Shown in pieces: positions 18,820 through 28,865 of a stretch of DNA of 64,000 bases. The stretch comes from Gammaproteobacteria bacterium (GTDB taxonomy: Bacteria > Pseudomonadota > Gammaproteobacteria > Burkholderiales > Burkholderiaceae_B): NCBI GenBank assembly GCA_030832095.1, contig JAURJT010000029.1:1-64000 (forward strand), in the 5' to 3' direction. The position numbers were made by a program, and so were the translations under genes. The notes under the pieces were generated by a model that saw only the letters and a list, made by a program, of their open reading frames with translations, had not been told where the DNA came from and ran no database searches. Each line of letters opens with the position of its first letter. The first letter of the stretch is position 1.

Positions 18820-20051
18820 ATCCAAATAAACCTCTTGCCTTGCTTGGTGGTTTGACGCCCACCCAGTTCATGAAAACCTACTGGCAGCGCAAGCCGCTAG
18901 TGATTCGGCAGGCGTTTGCCAGTTTCAAACCGCCAGTATCCACTGCCGCGCTAAAAAAAATGAGTCGCCGTGACGATGTCGAGTCGCGCTTGGTGTGGCG
19001 CGAGAAAGGTCAATGGCAAATGGATCGCGGTCCCTTTGCGCGTTTACCAAAGGCTTCTGAGCCTGACTGGTCGCTGTTGGTACAAAGCGTCGATATACAA
19101 GACGACGCAGCCTGTGCCTTGATGAATCAGTTTCGCTTTGTGCCCGATGCACGCCTAGATGACTTGATGATTAGTCTGGCGACAATCGGCGGTGGTGTTG
19201 GGCCACACTTTGATAGCTACGATGTATTTTTATTACAAGGTCAGGGGCGCCGGCGTTGGCAGATTAGTCAGCAACGCGATCTCACACTGATCCCAGACTT
19301 ATCGCTCAAGATTTTAAAAAACTTTATCCCTGATGAAGAATTTGTTTTAGAGCCGGGCGATATGCTGTATCTGCCACCGCAAGCGGCGCACGATGGTGTG
19401 GCGCTTGATAATGATTGCATGACGATTTCAATTGGCTTTCGAGCGCCTGATCAGGCTGCGCTGGCTCGCGGCATGCTCGAAGCCGCCGCGGATCAGATCG
19501 TGGCACGTGCGGGGCTGGCGAGCGGCCCCTTTGGCGAGCCACCCTTGCCCGGCCCAAAGCTTGATGCGTTGTATCGCGACGCGGGGCAACAAGCTAGTGC
19601 GCATCCTGCTGAGATCCCAGACGGTTTAATTGACGCTGCCGTGCAAGCGGTGTCTAAGATCCAATTTAATGCAGCACTGGCACAGCGATTTTTAGGATGC
19701 TGGCTGACTGAGCCAAATCAGGCTGCGGTGTTTGATAGCGATTATGGTGATGATGACGATGATCGCGATACGATGCACGATGGCGAGTCTGATACCGAGG
19801 CCGCGCAAAATCAAGAAGCCCCCTACACGCACTGGGCGCTGGATCGTCGCACGCGCATGTTGTATCGTGGCAAGCACTTGTTTATTAATGGCGAGGTCGC
19901 ACCCGTTGCTGCAGAAGCAGGCCTAAAGATTTTGGCCGACGCCCGCGAACTATCTGGCGCTGACCCTGCCGCACAAAAACTCACGCCCGAAGCTGTGGAT
20001 ACGCTCACCGAATGGCTAGCGGCTGGATGGATTCATTTGGTGCGCCGATAG
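18816..20051 (+). CDS. Cupin/JmjC ribosomal protein L16-type arginine hydroxylase (RoxA/YcfD-like)
   Basis: 411 residues. The JmjC-type cupin has an iron-binding HXD in [22 protein letters not shown] and the distal His in [11 protein letters not shown]. These match YcfD/RoxA, a 2-oxoglutarate oxygenase that hydroxylates an arginine of ribosomal protein L16. The YcfD N-terminal opening is seen in [18 protein letters not shown] very acidic insert near residues 306-330 ([13 protein letters not shown]) is unusual and makes the protein longer than E. coli YcfD (373). Coupled to mutS by a 4-base overlap; no link between the functions is known to me. Confidence 0.85.
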   Translation: MNPNKPLALLGGLTPTQFMKTYWQRKPLVIRQAFASFKPPVSTAALKKMSRRDDVESRLVWREKGQWQMDRGPFARLPKASEPDWSLLVQSVDIQDDAACALMNQFRFVPDARLDDLMISLATIGGGVGPHFDSYDVFLLQGQGRRRWQISQQRDLTLIPDLSLKILKNFIPDEEFVLEPGDMLYLPPQAAHDGVALDNDCMTISIGFRAPDQAALARGMLEAAADQIVARAGLASGPFGEPPLPGPKLDALYRDAGQQASAHPAEIPDGLIDAAVQAVSKIQFNAALAQRFLGCWLTEPNQAAVFDSDYGDDDDDRDTMHDGESDTEAAQNQEAPYTHWALDRRTRMLYRGKHLFINGEVAPVAAEAGLKILADARELSGADPAAQKLTPEAVDTLTEWLAAGWIHLVRR

Positions 20052-20085
20052 TCTCACCCTAAAAATATACGCCACTTGCTGCGGC

Positions 20086-20712
20086 TCACTTCGCAGCCAA
20101 GCACCCTGCCTTCTCGATAAATTTAATCACCTCATCCAAACCGTCGCCGGTTTTGAGGTTGGTCATCACCCAGGGGCGATCGGCGCGCATGCGGGCGGTG
20201 TCATGACGCATGACGTCGAGGTTGGCACCAACGTAGGGTGCCAAATCAGTTTTGTTAATCACTAACAAATCGCTGCGTGTAATGCCGGGGCCACCTTTGC
20301 GGGGGATTTTTTCGCCACCAGCCACGTCAATCACATAAATTGTGAGATCGGATAAATCGGGGCTAAACGTCGCTGCCAAATTGTCGCCACCCGATTCAAT
20401 AAAAATTAAATCTAGGTCTGGAAAACGCTTTTGCATGCGATCAATCGCTTCAAGATTAATTGAAGCATCTTCACGAATCGCAGTGTGCGGGCAACCACCG
20501 GTTTCGACACCCATGATGCGATCAGCGGTGAGTGCTTCGGCAGCCACTAGCAAGCGCTCGTCTTCTTTAGTGTAGATGTCATTCGTGACGACAGCAAGTT
20601 TGTATTGGTCGCGCATGCGTTTGCATAAAACTTCAACGAGCGTGGTTTTGCCCGAACCTACGGGGCCACCGATACCAACACGTAAGGGATTTGTTTGAGT
20701 AGAAGCGTTCAT
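20086..20712 (-). CDS. ureG: Urease accessory GTPase UreG
   Basis: 208 residues. The P-loop GPVGSGKT at 16-23 is followed by [27 protein letters not shown], with the Cys-Pro-His metal site, and [11 protein letters not shown]. UreG hydrolyses GTP to drive nickel delivery into the urease active site together with UreD, UreE and UreF. Last gene of the ure operon, 52 bases after ureF. Length and all motifs are normal. Confidence 0.97.
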   Translation of the reverse strand: MNASTQTNPLRVGIGGPVGSGKTTLVEVLCKRMRDQYKLAVVTNDIYTKEDERLLVAAEALTADRIMGVETGGCPHTAIREDASINLEAIDRMQKRFPDLDLIFIESGGDNLAATFSPDLSDLTIYVIDVAGGEKIPRKGGPGITRSDLLVINKTDLAPYVGANLDVMRHDTARMRADRPWVMTNLKTGDGLDEVIKFIEKAGCLAAK

Positions 20713-20764
20713 CGTGCAACCCTAAAATAGTGACAACTACAAAAAAATAATTTATCTCAAGCAT

Positions 20765-21505
20765 TCAACTTCTAAATAAACGACTGTATTGCGATTCATG
20801 CCTGGCGCTTGCAACCGCAAGGCCATAGGCCGCTGAACCCGCGTGTGCGGGGTCGATTGAACGCGCAATCTCAGTGGCGCGCTCGACATGACCCTTTAAA
20901 CGATGCAGTAACGTCTGACCATCAATTTGCCCCAACGGAATAATCTTCACCGCTGCAAGGGCTTGGTTTTCGACCCAACTCCACAAATAGGCCGTCAACG
21001 CCATCGTCTCATCAACCCCAGAGATCGCGGCCAAGGCGGCGTATGACGCGGGATAAGTCCATTGCTCGATCGACAGTGCGTTGAGGGCGGCGCCTTGGGG
21101 CCATTGCGCAAACAACTTAGCCATCGAATGGCCCATCTGCACAGACTCAAGCCTGAACTCGGCGGTTTCTCGCAAGGCATATAGCTCTTGATTGGCCGTG
21201 GCCAAGGCAGGCCAATCTTTTTGCATGACCGCACGATGACACGCCAACCAAAAAGGCAGCTCTTGGCGCGCCAGATTCAAGAGGAGTACGTCACGAATCC
21301 AGACGTAGGCTTGTTCAACCTGAGTCACCCAACGGTCTTCAATCGCTTGTTCTAAACCTTGTGAGTAGGCAAAGCCACCGACAGGCAAGGCCGGGCTTGC
21401 CAAATGCAAGGCGGCCAGCAACGACTGGGTATGCGAGAGCGCCTGATTGCTTGATGGCGCAGGCTGCTCTGGCTCACGCGCATGGGATGGTTGCAGCAGT
21501 GTCAT
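20765..21505 (-). CDS. ureF: Urease accessory protein UreF
   Basis: 246 residues from the ATG at 21505, four bases after the ureE stop. A longer frame to 21679 lies inside ureE and is rejected. LASPALPVGGFAYSQGLE is the UreF signature. The C-terminal YGLAVASARHESQYSRLFRS contains the tail that interacts with UreD and UreG. UreF bridges UreD and UreG in the apo-urease activation complex. Residues 1-30 are a Gln/Pro/Ser-rich N-terminus that is poorly conserved in the family. Confidence 0.94.
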   Translation of the reverse strand: MTLLQPSHAREPEQPAPSSNQALSHTQSLLAALHLASPALPVGGFAYSQGLEQAIEDRWVTQVEQAYVWIRDVLLLNLARQELPFWLACHRAVMQKDWPALATANQELYALRETAEFRLESVQMGHSMAKLFAQWPQGAALNALSIEQWTYPASYAALAAISGVDETMALTAYLWSWVENQALAAVKIIPLGQIDGQTLLHRLKGHVERATEIARSIDPAHAGSAAYGLAVASARHESQYSRLFRS

Positions 21506-21509
21506 CGCC

Positions 21510-22091
21510 TTACGACTTTGCGCGCGCGTGCGCCGCGATTGAGAGTTCTTCGCCAAGATTGCCCATGGCTTGGTCGTGTTCTTCGACACCACACTCAGTA
21601 GCATGATGGTGATGATGATGCCCACCACCCTGCCCCGCAGCATAGGCTCCGCCTTCAGGGATAAAAGCCTGCTGCACAACCGTTACCGTGCCGCCCAAAC
21701 GCCTCACCATATCAGCCAGCACAGGATCAGGCTGGATCCATACTGCTTCGGTCGAGAGCATCGCTCGCACGTGGCGATTGGCCAGATGATAAACAATACG
21801 CATCAACTCAAACGGGCTACTGGCCTGAATACAAAAGAGCTCTTCAACTGCAGCCTGCACCACGACACGCTCGCCTTGATCGCCGCACAAGACATCACCA
21901 TGCTGCATGTGCTCAGTGCGCGGCAAGATCACAGCCACGGCGCGGCCATTCGGCAGCATTGCGGCCAAGCGCCAGCGCTGGCGATCTTCTAGCGTCAATT
22001 CAAGTACCGGCCAAGGCTCTGCCCAAGCCGTGCTTTCGCTGCGTAACTGCGGATCATCGTGCGCACGACGCGCGTTTAACATGATTGCCAC
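21510..22091 (-). CDS. ureE: Urease nickel chaperone UreE with His-rich tail
   Basis: 193 residues. The peptide-binding N-terminal domain is followed by a metal-binding domain with YHLANRH and IPEGGAYAAG, typical of UreE. The C-terminal tail carries six consecutive His residues and a nearby ATECGVEEHDQA, giving a nickel-binding store like that of Klebsiella UreE. A second ATG nine bases downstream is also possible. It lies between ureC (128-base gap) and ureF (4-base gap). Confidence 0.94.
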   Translation of the reverse strand: MAIMLNARRAHDDPQLRSESTAWAEPWPVLELTLEDRQRWRLAAMLPNGRAVAVILPRTEHMQHGDVLCGDQGERVVVQAAVEELFCIQASSPFELMRIVYHLANRHVRAMLSTEAVWIQPDPVLADMVRRLGGTVTVVQQAFIPEGGAYAAGQGGGHHHHHHATECGVEEHDQAMGNLGEELSIAAHARAKS

Positions 22092-22219
22092 GTTAGACCT
22101 CGATCGATAACAAAAATTGTTGGGTGTTTTGCACTGTGAACATAACCGCTCTCGCTCAATCTAAAACAATTGGTGCTTTGCGAACCCCTTGACTCGCAAG
22201 AGGCCCGCTCTGCTTAACT

Positions 22220-23932
22220 CTAAAATAAAAAGTACCGCTGCGCCATCGGCAAAGTCTTTGCGGGCGGGCAATCAAGCAAGACACCATCCGCAAAAACTTT
22301 GTAGTTTTCAGGGCTCACAGTGATTTTGGGCGTTGCCGCATTGAGCTTCATATCGGCCTTAGTCAAACTGCGAATGCCCTGCACCGCGGCAACATGGCGC
22401 TTTAAACCTAATTCGGCCGGCAAGCCTTTGTGGATGGCAATGCCCGACATAAAGGTGATGCAGCTGGTCGCAATCGCACTTTGCGCGGCGCCAAACTGCG
22501 GCCTAAAGTGCACAGGCTGCGGTGTCGGGATAGACGCGTTGGGATCACCCATTGCAGCCATCGCAATCTGCCCCCCCTTAATCACGGTAGAAGGTTTGAC
22601 GCCAAAAAATGCTGGGCGCCACAATACGAGGTCAGCGAACTTACCCACCTCGATTGACCCAACCTCTTTGTCCATCCCGTGCGTAATCGCAGGGTTGATC
22701 GTGTACTTGGCAATGTAACGCTTGATGCGTGCGTTATCGCTTGTTGACGGATCTGAAAACCCTGCCTCGCTCATCGAGCCACGTTGCTCGCGCATCTTGT
22801 GTGCAGTTTGCCACGTACGCATGATCACTTCGCCCACGCGCCCCATTGCCTGACTGTCTGATGAGATCATCGAAAACGCGCCGATATCGTGCAAAATATC
22901 TTCAGCGGCAATGGTCTCACGACGGATACGACTTTCAGCGAACGCGATGTCTTCAGCGATTGAGGCATCAAGGTGATGGCACACCATCAACATATCAAGA
23001 TGCTCGTCTAATGTGTTGATCGTGAATGGTCGCGTAGGGTTGGTAGACGAAGGCAATACGTTTGATTCACCACAAATGCGGATGATATCGGGAGCATGAC
23101 CACCCCCTGCACCTTCGGTGTGATAGGTGTGAATCACACGCCCTTTGATCGCATCAATCGTTGCCTCGACAAAACCTGATTCATTCAAAGTGTCGGTATG
23201 AATCGCCACTTGGGTATCGGTTTCATCAGCGACGCTTAGGCAGTTATCGATGGCAGCAGGCGTACTGCCCCAATCTTCGTGCAACTTCAACCCAACCGCA
23301 CCGGCCTCAATCTGCTCGTGCAAGGGGCCTGGCACTGACACATTGCCCTTGCCTAACAAACCGATATTGATCGGATAGGATTCCATCGCTTGCAGCATGC
23401 GGGCTAAATGCCAAGGTCCGGGTGTCACGGTGGTAGCAAAGGTGCCGGTGGCTGGGCCTGTGCCGCCACCAATCATGGTGGTCACACCCGAACTCAAGGC
23501 CTCTTCGATTTGTTGTGGGCAGATCAGATGAATATGGCTGTCAATACCACCTGCTGTGACGATCATGCCTTCAGCGGCGATCACTTCAGTCGCAGGCCCG
23601 ACCACAATGGTGATGCCGGGCTGGATGTCTGGATTCCCGGCTTTACCGATGCCCGAAATGCGACCATTTTTAATCCCGATATCGGCCTTGACGATGCCCC
23701 AGTAGTCAATGATCAACGCATTGGTCAGGACAGTATCCACGCAATCTTTACTCATGCGTTGCGATTGCCCCATGCCATCGCGGATCACCTTGCCGCCCCC
23801 AAACTTTACCTCTTCGCCATAGATGGTGAAATCTTTTTCAACCATCGCAAACAAGGCCGTATCGGCCAGGCGAATTCGGTCACCCGTGGTGGGGCCATAC
23901 ATCTCAGCGTACGCTTGTCTTGAAATTTTCAT
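22220..23932 (-). CDS. ureC: Urease subunit alpha
   Basis: 570 residues, standard length. Nickel ligands are in place: His133 and His135 (DSHIH), the carbamylated Lys216 in GLKLHEDWG, His245 and His271. The active-site flap has MVCHHLD with Cys318 and the catalytic His319. Urease hydrolyses urea to ammonia and carbamate in the cytoplasm. The start overlaps the ureB stop by four bases (ATGA). All catalytic residues are conserved, so an active enzyme is expected. Confidence 0.98.
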   Translation of the reverse strand: MKISRQAYAEMYGPTTGDRIRLADTALFAMVEKDFTIYGEEVKFGGGKVIRDGMGQSQRMSKDCVDTVLTNALIIDYWGIVKADIGIKNGRISGIGKAGNPDIQPGITIVVGPATEVIAAEGMIVTAGGIDSHIHLICPQQIEEALSSGVTTMIGGGTGPATGTFATTVTPGPWHLARMLQAMESYPINIGLLGKGNVSVPGPLHEQIEAGAVGLKLHEDWGSTPAAIDNCLSVADETDTQVAIHTDTLNESGFVEATIDAIKGRVIHTYHTEGAGGGHAPDIIRICGESNVLPSSTNPTRPFTINTLDEHLDMLMVCHHLDASIAEDIAFAESRIRRETIAAEDILHDIGAFSMISSDSQAMGRVGEVIMRTWQTAHKMREQRGSMSEAGFSDPSTSDNARIKRYIAKYTINPAITHGMDKEVGSIEVGKFADLVLWRPAFFGVKPSTVIKGGQIAMAAMGDPNASIPTPQPVHFRPQFGAAQSAIATSCITFMSGIAIHKGLPAELGLKRHVAAVQGIRSLTKADMKLNAATPKITVSPENYKVFADGVLLDCPPAKTLPMAQRYFLF

Positions 23933-24255
23933 TTGTCTAAGGCCCCCATCACCAAACCTCTAAAGCCATACACGAGCCGATCACCCGTCAAGGCGACAAG
24001 CTCGACCTCGCGCTCTTGGCCAGGCTCAAAACGGACCGCGGTACCCGCCGGTATATTTAAACGAAACCCAGTCGCCTGCGCGCGATCAAAACGTAATGCG
24101 GCGTTGGTTTCTGCAAAGTGGTAGTGCGAACCGATCTGCACAGGCCGATCACCGGTGTTGGCGACCAGCACTTTGGTGGTGGTACGGCCAGCATTAATTT
24201 CAATTTCACCCGGGGCAACGATCATCTCGCCCGGAATCATTGGTGTAGTACTCAT
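23929..24255 (-). CDS. ureB: Urease subunit beta
   Basis: 108 residues from the ATG at 24255, preceded by GGAGAAAAAG. A start at 24267 is less likely because it would lie within that ribosome binding site. [17 protein letters not shown] and [16 protein letters not shown] are UreB hallmarks. It is a structural subunit of the urease trimer. Overlaps ureC by 4 bases and follows ureA by 29 bases. Confidence 0.95.
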   Translation of the reverse strand: MSTTPMIPGEMIVAPGEIEINAGRTTTKVLVANTGDRPVQIGSHYHFAETNAALRFDRAQATGFRLNIPAGTAVRFEPGQEREVELVALTGDRLVYGFRGLVMGALDK

Positions 24256-24284
24256 CTTTTTCTCCATAAAATCTCGACGGATGA

Positions 24285-24587
24285 CTACTGAATAGGTTGA
24301 TGGACCGTGACGAGTTTGGTGCCATCCGGAAACGTCGCCTCGACTTGAATGTCGGGGATCATTTCAGAAACACCTTCCATCACGTCTTGTCTACTCAAAA
24401 TATTGCGGCCTTCGCTCATCAGTTCAGCGACGGTTTTCCCGTCGCGCGCGCCTTCCATGATGGCCGCTGAAATCATGGCAATCGCTTCAGGCACATTGAG
24501 TTTCAGGCCACGTGCTCGCCGACGTTCAGCCAGCAAGCTCGCCGTAAAAATTAACAGTTTGTCTTTTTCGCGCGGTGTCAGATCCAT
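24285..24587 (-). CDS. ureA: Urease subunit gamma
   Basis: 100 residues, the exact family length. The opening [20 protein letters not shown] and the block [20 protein letters not shown] are diagnostic. Structural subunit of the urease complex. AAGGGG lies five bases before the start codon. It sits between ureD and ureB in the order ureDABCEFG. Confidence 0.97.
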   Translation of the reverse strand: MDLTPREKDKLLIFTASLLAERRRARGLKLNVPEAIAMISAAIMEGARDGKTVAELMSEGRNILSRQDVMEGVSEMIPDIQVEATFPDGTKLVTVHQPIQ

Positions 24588-24621
24588 AGCTACCCCTTAA
24601 CAACTTTGATTATCTTTAACA

Positions 24622-25518
24622 TCAAGTCGCCCACAAGCGTGGTGCAACAGCTGGCAAACCAAGTACGGCTGGGCGCAACTGCGCCCATGCGTCTTGCAAT
24701 AAAAACTTAATTTCACGCGGTTCGGCTAATAGCCGAACCACCAATAAGCGAGGGTGAAGAATCGTCCAGGCAAACTGTGTTGAATGCTCACGCAAGCTTT
24801 GCACTGTTTCTTCGGTGAATGTTTTAGAGGCTGGCAAAATCGCCCAAAGCGTGGCACACGTGTAATGTCCACGCAGACCGATGGGCGAAGCAAACAACGC
24901 ATCATCGCCTACCAAGGCTAAACGATCGTGCCAAACCAGCTGCCCATCAATTTGAATTTTTAACGATTGACGAAAGTGCCCTTCTGAAAAAGATTCACCA
25001 GAGGCATGGCGACCAAAGATGAGGTGATCCCAACCTAACATTGCACCGTGCTCACCGACCTTGATATCAAGATCAGAACGCACACGCGCCCGATTAAACA
25101 CAATGGTCTCTTGCGGCAGCCATTCAACGGCACCCTGCAAGTCAATACCGATCAACTGTGAAGCCTCAAGCGACGCGTTAGCCCCATACCACTTTGCGGC
25201 AGAGGGGGTCGTGACCAAACCATGGCTGCCGGGTTGACTATTGATAAGCACTTCAAGTCGATCACCGCCGGCGATACCGCCCGGTGGATGGACGATGATT
25301 GCGTGACAAGGCGAAGCGCCTTCTGGGTACAGGGCTTTTTGAATACGCAAGGGCCCGAGGTGCTGATGATTGAGCCGCGTTTTAAGACCAGGATTGATGG
25401 GATCAAGATTGAAGTCGAGCGACAGGCGTGCCGTCCAAGACGCGAGCGCTGACTCAGCCGCAGGAGAGCCTGAGGGGTCTGAGTCATTAGACCAATGTCG
25501 CTGATCACCGGGATGCAT
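24622..25518 (-). CDS. ureD: Urease accessory protein UreD
   Basis: 298 residues. HPPGGIAGGDRLEV, TTPSAAKWYGA and WLPQETIVF are UreD (UreH) signatures. UreD is the scaffold that binds apo-urease and recruits UreF and UreG for nickel insertion. First gene of the operon, with 442 bases of upstream DNA. The N-terminal 25 residues (HPGDQRHWSNDSDPSGSPAA) are variable and the start codon is less certain. Confidence 0.94.
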   Translation of the reverse strand: MHPGDQRHWSNDSDPSGSPAAESALASWTARLSLDFNLDPINPGLKTRLNHQHLGPLRIQKALYPEGASPCHAIIVHPPGGIAGGDRLEVLINSQPGSHGLVTTPSAAKWYGANASLEASQLIGIDLQGAVEWLPQETIVFNRARVRSDLDIKVGEHGAMLGWDHLIFGRHASGESFSEGHFRQSLKIQIDGQLVWHDRLALVGDDALFASPIGLRGHYTCATLWAILPASKTFTEETVQSLREHSTQFAWTILHPRLLVVRLLAEPREIKFLLQDAWAQLRPAVLGLPAVAPRLWAT

Positions 25519-25911
25519 GAATCAAAAAAAGTAAAGGGTTGATGGGCAAAGCTTTAGTCTGATTATCAGCGCTTCATTGCAGGCAGAGTTCAAGACAGAA
25601 TCAGCAAAAGAAACGCATGCGTGACGAAAGACAGTCTATGACCTGGCCCAGTGCTCTTACGCAATTAAAACATCATCATGACGAATCTTTAAGCGAGATG
25701 CAAAGAGAATTATCGGGTCGTACAAGAGATAACAACAAGAAGCCAAAAATGCACCATTTTGGTACATTTGACGCTACAAAAAGGTGCGTGGCCTGTTCGC
25801 ATTAAACTTCCCGCTCGGGAGCGATTCGTCGATACAGTGATTTGAAGTCGCTGTTCAATTTACTTCGATCTTGTAACGCCACCTAGTATGGGTTTTGCTC
25901 CTGCAAACCAA
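25519..25911. other. Upstream region of the ure operon, no gene seen
   Basis: This stretch of about 390 bases between ureD and the bamC terminator holds no convincing gene. A 62-codon frame on the plus strand (25617-25805) has no domain, no good ribosome binding site and odd composition. It is expected to contain the ureD promoter. A dyad resembling an NtrC site lies at 25750-25766. Confidence 0.5.
25750..25766. promoter_or_regulatory. NtrC-like dyad upstream of the ure operon
   Basis: TGCACCATTTTGGTACA matches the NtrC consensus TGCACC-N5-GGTGCA at 11 of 12 positions. It is about 230 bases upstream of the ureD start, a reasonable enhancer distance. Urease is nitrogen-regulated in many bacteria. 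I could not find a convincing sigma-54 -24/-12 element on the minus strand, so a role is uncertain. Confidence 0.4.
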
Positions 25912-25943
25912 AAAAAAACGACGGTCGAAGCCGTCGTTTTTTT
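25912..25943 (-). terminator. Rho-independent terminator after bamC
   Basis: CGACGG and CCGTCG pair around TCGAAG and are flanked by A and T runs that extend the stem. It lies 18 bases past the bamC stop. The symmetric A and T tracts would let it work in both directions. Confidence 0.85.
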
Positions 25944-25960
25944 CTTACCTAAGAATTAAC

Positions 25961-27100
25961 TTACATCTTGCCGCTCAACACACTCAGCAAGCGCTGTGCC
26001 GTGGCGCTAGTGTCACGCACACCCTGCGCATCGAGCACCGTGATTTGCGTTTGGTTACCTTGCTGCACCAGACGAATACGCAGCGTAGGCGCTTTTGCTG
26101 GATCTTTGCCACCAAACAGTCGACTAAAGAAGCTTGGCTCTTCGCGCTTTTCGCCCGTATCGGTATCGACGTAGCGCACGAAGAACTCGCCAGTCGAACG
26201 ATCACGATCGTCAACAGTGAAACCACCTGAATCAAGCGCTACACCCACACGACGCCAAGCGCGGTCAAAGGGTTCTGCAACGACCAACATGGCTTTGTCA
26301 CCAGACGGCGCGCTGACCTTAGGCTCTTGTGCGCCAGGAGTCGTTTGCGCCATTTTTTTACGTGCGCCATCAACGTCTTCACCCAAGTACACCATCAGTC
26401 TAGCCAACATCGCCGCGTTTAAGCCTGGATCTTCTTTAGCATTTGTCCACTTCACATCGACGTCAGCTAGGTTGACTCGAGCGATTTCTTCCATGTGGCG
26501 ATGCGAAATATAGACCTCTGTACGCGAGCCTGCACGTTCGATACGAGTGCGAAACTTATCGCGTGTACCGCTGTCGTACAGGCCGTCAAGCAAGGAACCC
26601 AACGCTTGCCGCAACCAGCTCTCAGGGATTTTTGCGCGATTTTCAGCCCAGTTCGTCACAATTAAACCCGCCTTGGGGTCAGTGACATCGAGCGAAAACC
26701 CGGCGTCTGTCCAAAAGTCAGCCGTCATCGAAAACACTTTTTCGGGGGCCATATCAATAGACAGCCAACGAAGCTCACCATCGCGCATCACACGCATGTC
26801 ACTGCGGGTTGGTAGCACGCCAGACTGCGCCGAATTGGGCACGCCCCGACCACCAGTTTGTGCCTGCTGATATTGCGAGAAGGTTGTTGTGCCTGTTGCA
26901 GGCGACCGATAGCGTGGATCGTTTGCAGCCTGTGTTAGATCAGGAGGGATGCTGAGCGGGTCGGTGCGAACCACGCTCTTGTAATCAATCGCGTCGTCGC
27001 CGCTCATGACAGACCGTAAACTATTACAACCACTTAGCAGCAACAACGTAGCAAGTAGGGCGGACAAAACACCGCACTTTTTGTTCAACAAACTTTTCAT
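25961..27100 (-). CDS. bamC: Outer membrane assembly lipoprotein BamC
   Basis: 379 residues. A lipoprotein signal ends with the lipobox LLSGC, so Cys25 would be acylated. The region after it (SIPPDLTQ) is the conserved BamC N-terminal peptide that binds BamD. Two helix-grip domains follow, including WLSIDMAPEKVF, and RAWRRVGVALDSGGFTVDDRDR with the ending RLLSVLSGKM. It is an outer-membrane lipoprotein of the BAM complex that inserts beta-barrels. Its ATG directly follows the dapA stop with no gap, an order conserved in proteobacteria. Confidence 0.92.
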   Translation of the reverse strand: MKSLLNKKCGVLSALLATLLLLSGCNSLRSVMSGDDAIDYKSVVRTDPLSIPPDLTQAANDPRYRSPATGTTTFSQYQQAQTGGRGVPNSAQSGVLPTRSDMRVMRDGELRWLSIDMAPEKVFSMTADFWTDAGFSLDVTDPKAGLIVTNWAENRAKIPESWLRQALGSLLDGLYDSGTRDKFRTRIERAGSRTEVYISHRHMEEIARVNLADVDVKWTNAKEDPGLNAAMLARLMVYLGEDVDGARKKMAQTTPGAQEPKVSAPSGDKAMLVVAEPFDRAWRRVGVALDSGGFTVDDRDRSTGEFFVRYVDTDTGEKREEPSFFSRLFGGKDPAKAPTLRIRLVQQGNQTQITVLDAQGVRDTSATAQRLLSVLSGKM

Positions 27101-28006
27101 TTAAAGCAACCCCGCCTCTGACATTGCAGCTCGCAAGGGAGCCTGAAATTGAGCGCTAAGTTGAACCAGAGGCAGGCGAATCCCGGAAGGGATACGTCCC
27201 ATCTGAGCCAACGCCCACTTAACTGGAACAGGGTTGCCTTCAACAAACAATAACTTGTTCAAAGGGCCCAGTAAATTATTCAAGCGCTTAACGGTTGACA
27301 CGTCACCTTTCAGTGCAGCACTACACATATCGTGCATGGCACGTGGTGCAATATTCGCAGTGACAGAGATATTGCCGCGACCACCTAGCAAAATCAACGC
27401 AGCAGCAGTCGCATCGTCGCCACTCAGCACCAAAAAGTCAGAAGGCAAATCACGAATCAGCAAGGCTCCGCGACCGATATCGCCCGTTGCATCTTTAATC
27501 CCGATCACGCCAGGCACTTTAGCCAAACGCAGCACGGTGTCGTGCGCCAGATCAGCCACCGTGCGGCCTGGAACGTTGTACAAAATCGTGGGCAGATCAA
27601 CCGCCTCTTGCACAGCTTTGAAATGCTGGTACATGCCCTCTTGGGAAGGCTTGTTGTAGTAGGGCACCACTGATAGCCCGGCATGCGCACCGACGCTGCG
27701 GGCGTGCTCAGCAAGATGAATTGCCTCACTTGTTGAGTTGGCACCCACACCAGCAATCACAGGGATTCGACCTGCAGAGTGTTCAACTGCAATGCGAATG
27801 AGCTCAGCGTGCTCATCAACATTTACCGTAGGTGACTCGCCAGAGGTACCGACAATCACAAGCGCATCGGTGCCTTCTTGGGCGTGCCAGTCAATCAGTG
27901 CTTTGAAGCTTTTATAGTCAAGGCTGCCATCAGGGTGCATCGGCGTCACTAAGGCAACCATGCTGCCCATGAATTGGGGTACTTTAGAAGTCGATATCGT
28001 GGCCAT
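27101..28006 (-). CDS. dapA: 4-hydroxy-tetrahydrodipicolinate synthase
   Basis: 301 residues from the ATG at 28006. A TTG eight codons upstream is the alternative. [26 protein letters not shown] and the Schiff-base Lys in [12 protein letters not shown] are the DapA motifs. The enzyme condenses pyruvate with aspartate semialdehyde in the diaminopimelate/lysine pathway, which starts with the lysC product. Directly followed by bamC. All catalytic landmarks are present. Confidence 0.96.
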   Translation of the reverse strand: MATISTSKVPQFMGSMVALVTPMHPDGSLDYKSFKALIDWHAQEGTDALVIVGTSGESPTVNVDEHAELIRIAVEHSAGRIPVIAGVGANSTSEAIHLAEHARSVGAHAGLSVVPYYNKPSQEGMYQHFKAVQEAVDLPTILYNVPGRTVADLAHDTVLRLAKVPGVIGIKDATGDIGRGALLIRDLPSDFLVLSGDDATAAALILLGGRGNISVTANIAPRAMHDMCSAALKGDVSTVKRLNNLLGPLNKLLFVEGNPVPVKWALAQMGRIPSGIRLPLVQLSAQFQAPLRAAMSEAGLL

Positions 28007-28086
28007 GAATGGATCCAGAAGGCGAGTCAAGGCGCAAAAGCACCTATAAGAAGTTAGAGCAACAGTTTACCGGATTGCGAGGCGAT

Positions 28087-28731
28087 CTATAAAAAAAGAC
28101 GCATAACCTGCTCGCCTAGCGAGACCAATGGATTCAGGACTGCGCTCAGCACCCCAGTCGCCAGCAACCCAATCACGATCAACATGCCGTAGGGCTCAAT
28201 ACGGCCATATTGCCAAGCTAGGCGATTTGGTAGCAGACTAAACAACACCCGCCCCCCGTCTAAGGGCAAAATAGGCAATAAATTCAAGGCCATAAGCACC
28301 AAATTGATATGGATACCGACCCGCGCCATTTCAAACCAGAAGCCGCTTCTCTCGCCAGCGTCGAATAACAACCGCAGGCAGATCGTCCATAAAATCGCCA
28401 TGAATAGGTTTGCAGCGGGCCCAGCCAAAGCTACCCAGAGCATGTCTTGTTTGGGGCGCCGAAGTCGACCAAAATCGACCGGTACAGGCTTGGCCCAGCC
28501 AAACAAAAACCCACCGCCAAAGAGGCTCGACATGGCCAGAATGCCAACCGGCACCGCAATTGTGCCAATCGGATCAATATGGCGAATGGGGTTTAGGCTG
28601 ACACGTCCGGCCAGAGAAGCAGTGGGATCACCAAAAAGTTTGGCGACATAGCCGTGCGCAGCCTCGTGCAAGGTGATCGCCAAGAGCACGGGGAAAGCAT
28701 AAAGCGTCAGGGTATCAAGCAGATCTTTCAT
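28087..28731 (-). CDS. M50-family site-2-protease-like membrane protease
   Basis: 214 residues from the ATG at 28731; a GTG at 28758 is the alternative. HEAAHGY (HEXXH) near residue 25 supplies the zinc ligands and NLLPILPLDGGR near 160 has the third ligand Asp. Four to five hydrophobic segments span the membrane. This matches the short site-2 protease family common in proteobacteria, whose substrates are mostly unknown. It lies upstream of dapA on the same strand, with 80 bases between. Confidence 0.9.
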   Translation of the reverse strand: MKDLLDTLTLYAFPVLLAITLHEAAHGYVAKLFGDPTASLAGRVSLNPIRHIDPIGTIAVPVGILAMSSLFGGGFLFGWAKPVPVDFGRLRRPKQDMLWVALAGPAANLFMAILWTICLRLLFDAGERSGFWFEMARVGIHINLVLMALNLLPILPLDGGRVLFSLLPNRLAWQYGRIEPYGMLIVIGLLATGVLSAVLNPLVSLGEQVMRLFL

Positions 28732-28865
28732 GCAGCGATTGTAGAGGTTTATGACCACTCAAGAGCGCATCTCGTCACCGACACCGTTTAATTATCAGCA
28801 AGCGCCCATTCAAGCGAAGCAAAACAACGCTTATTCGGCGTCGCGCAACTGCTACCGAAAAATTT

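Noticed and set aside
25519-25800. Sigma-54 promoter for ureD
   Set aside because: I looked for GG-N10-GC on the minus strand and found no convincing match, so only the NtrC-like dyad is reported.
25617-25805. 62-codon plus-strand frame upstream of ureD
   Set aside because: Composition is atypical, no family match and no good ribosome binding site; it lies in the expected regulatory region.
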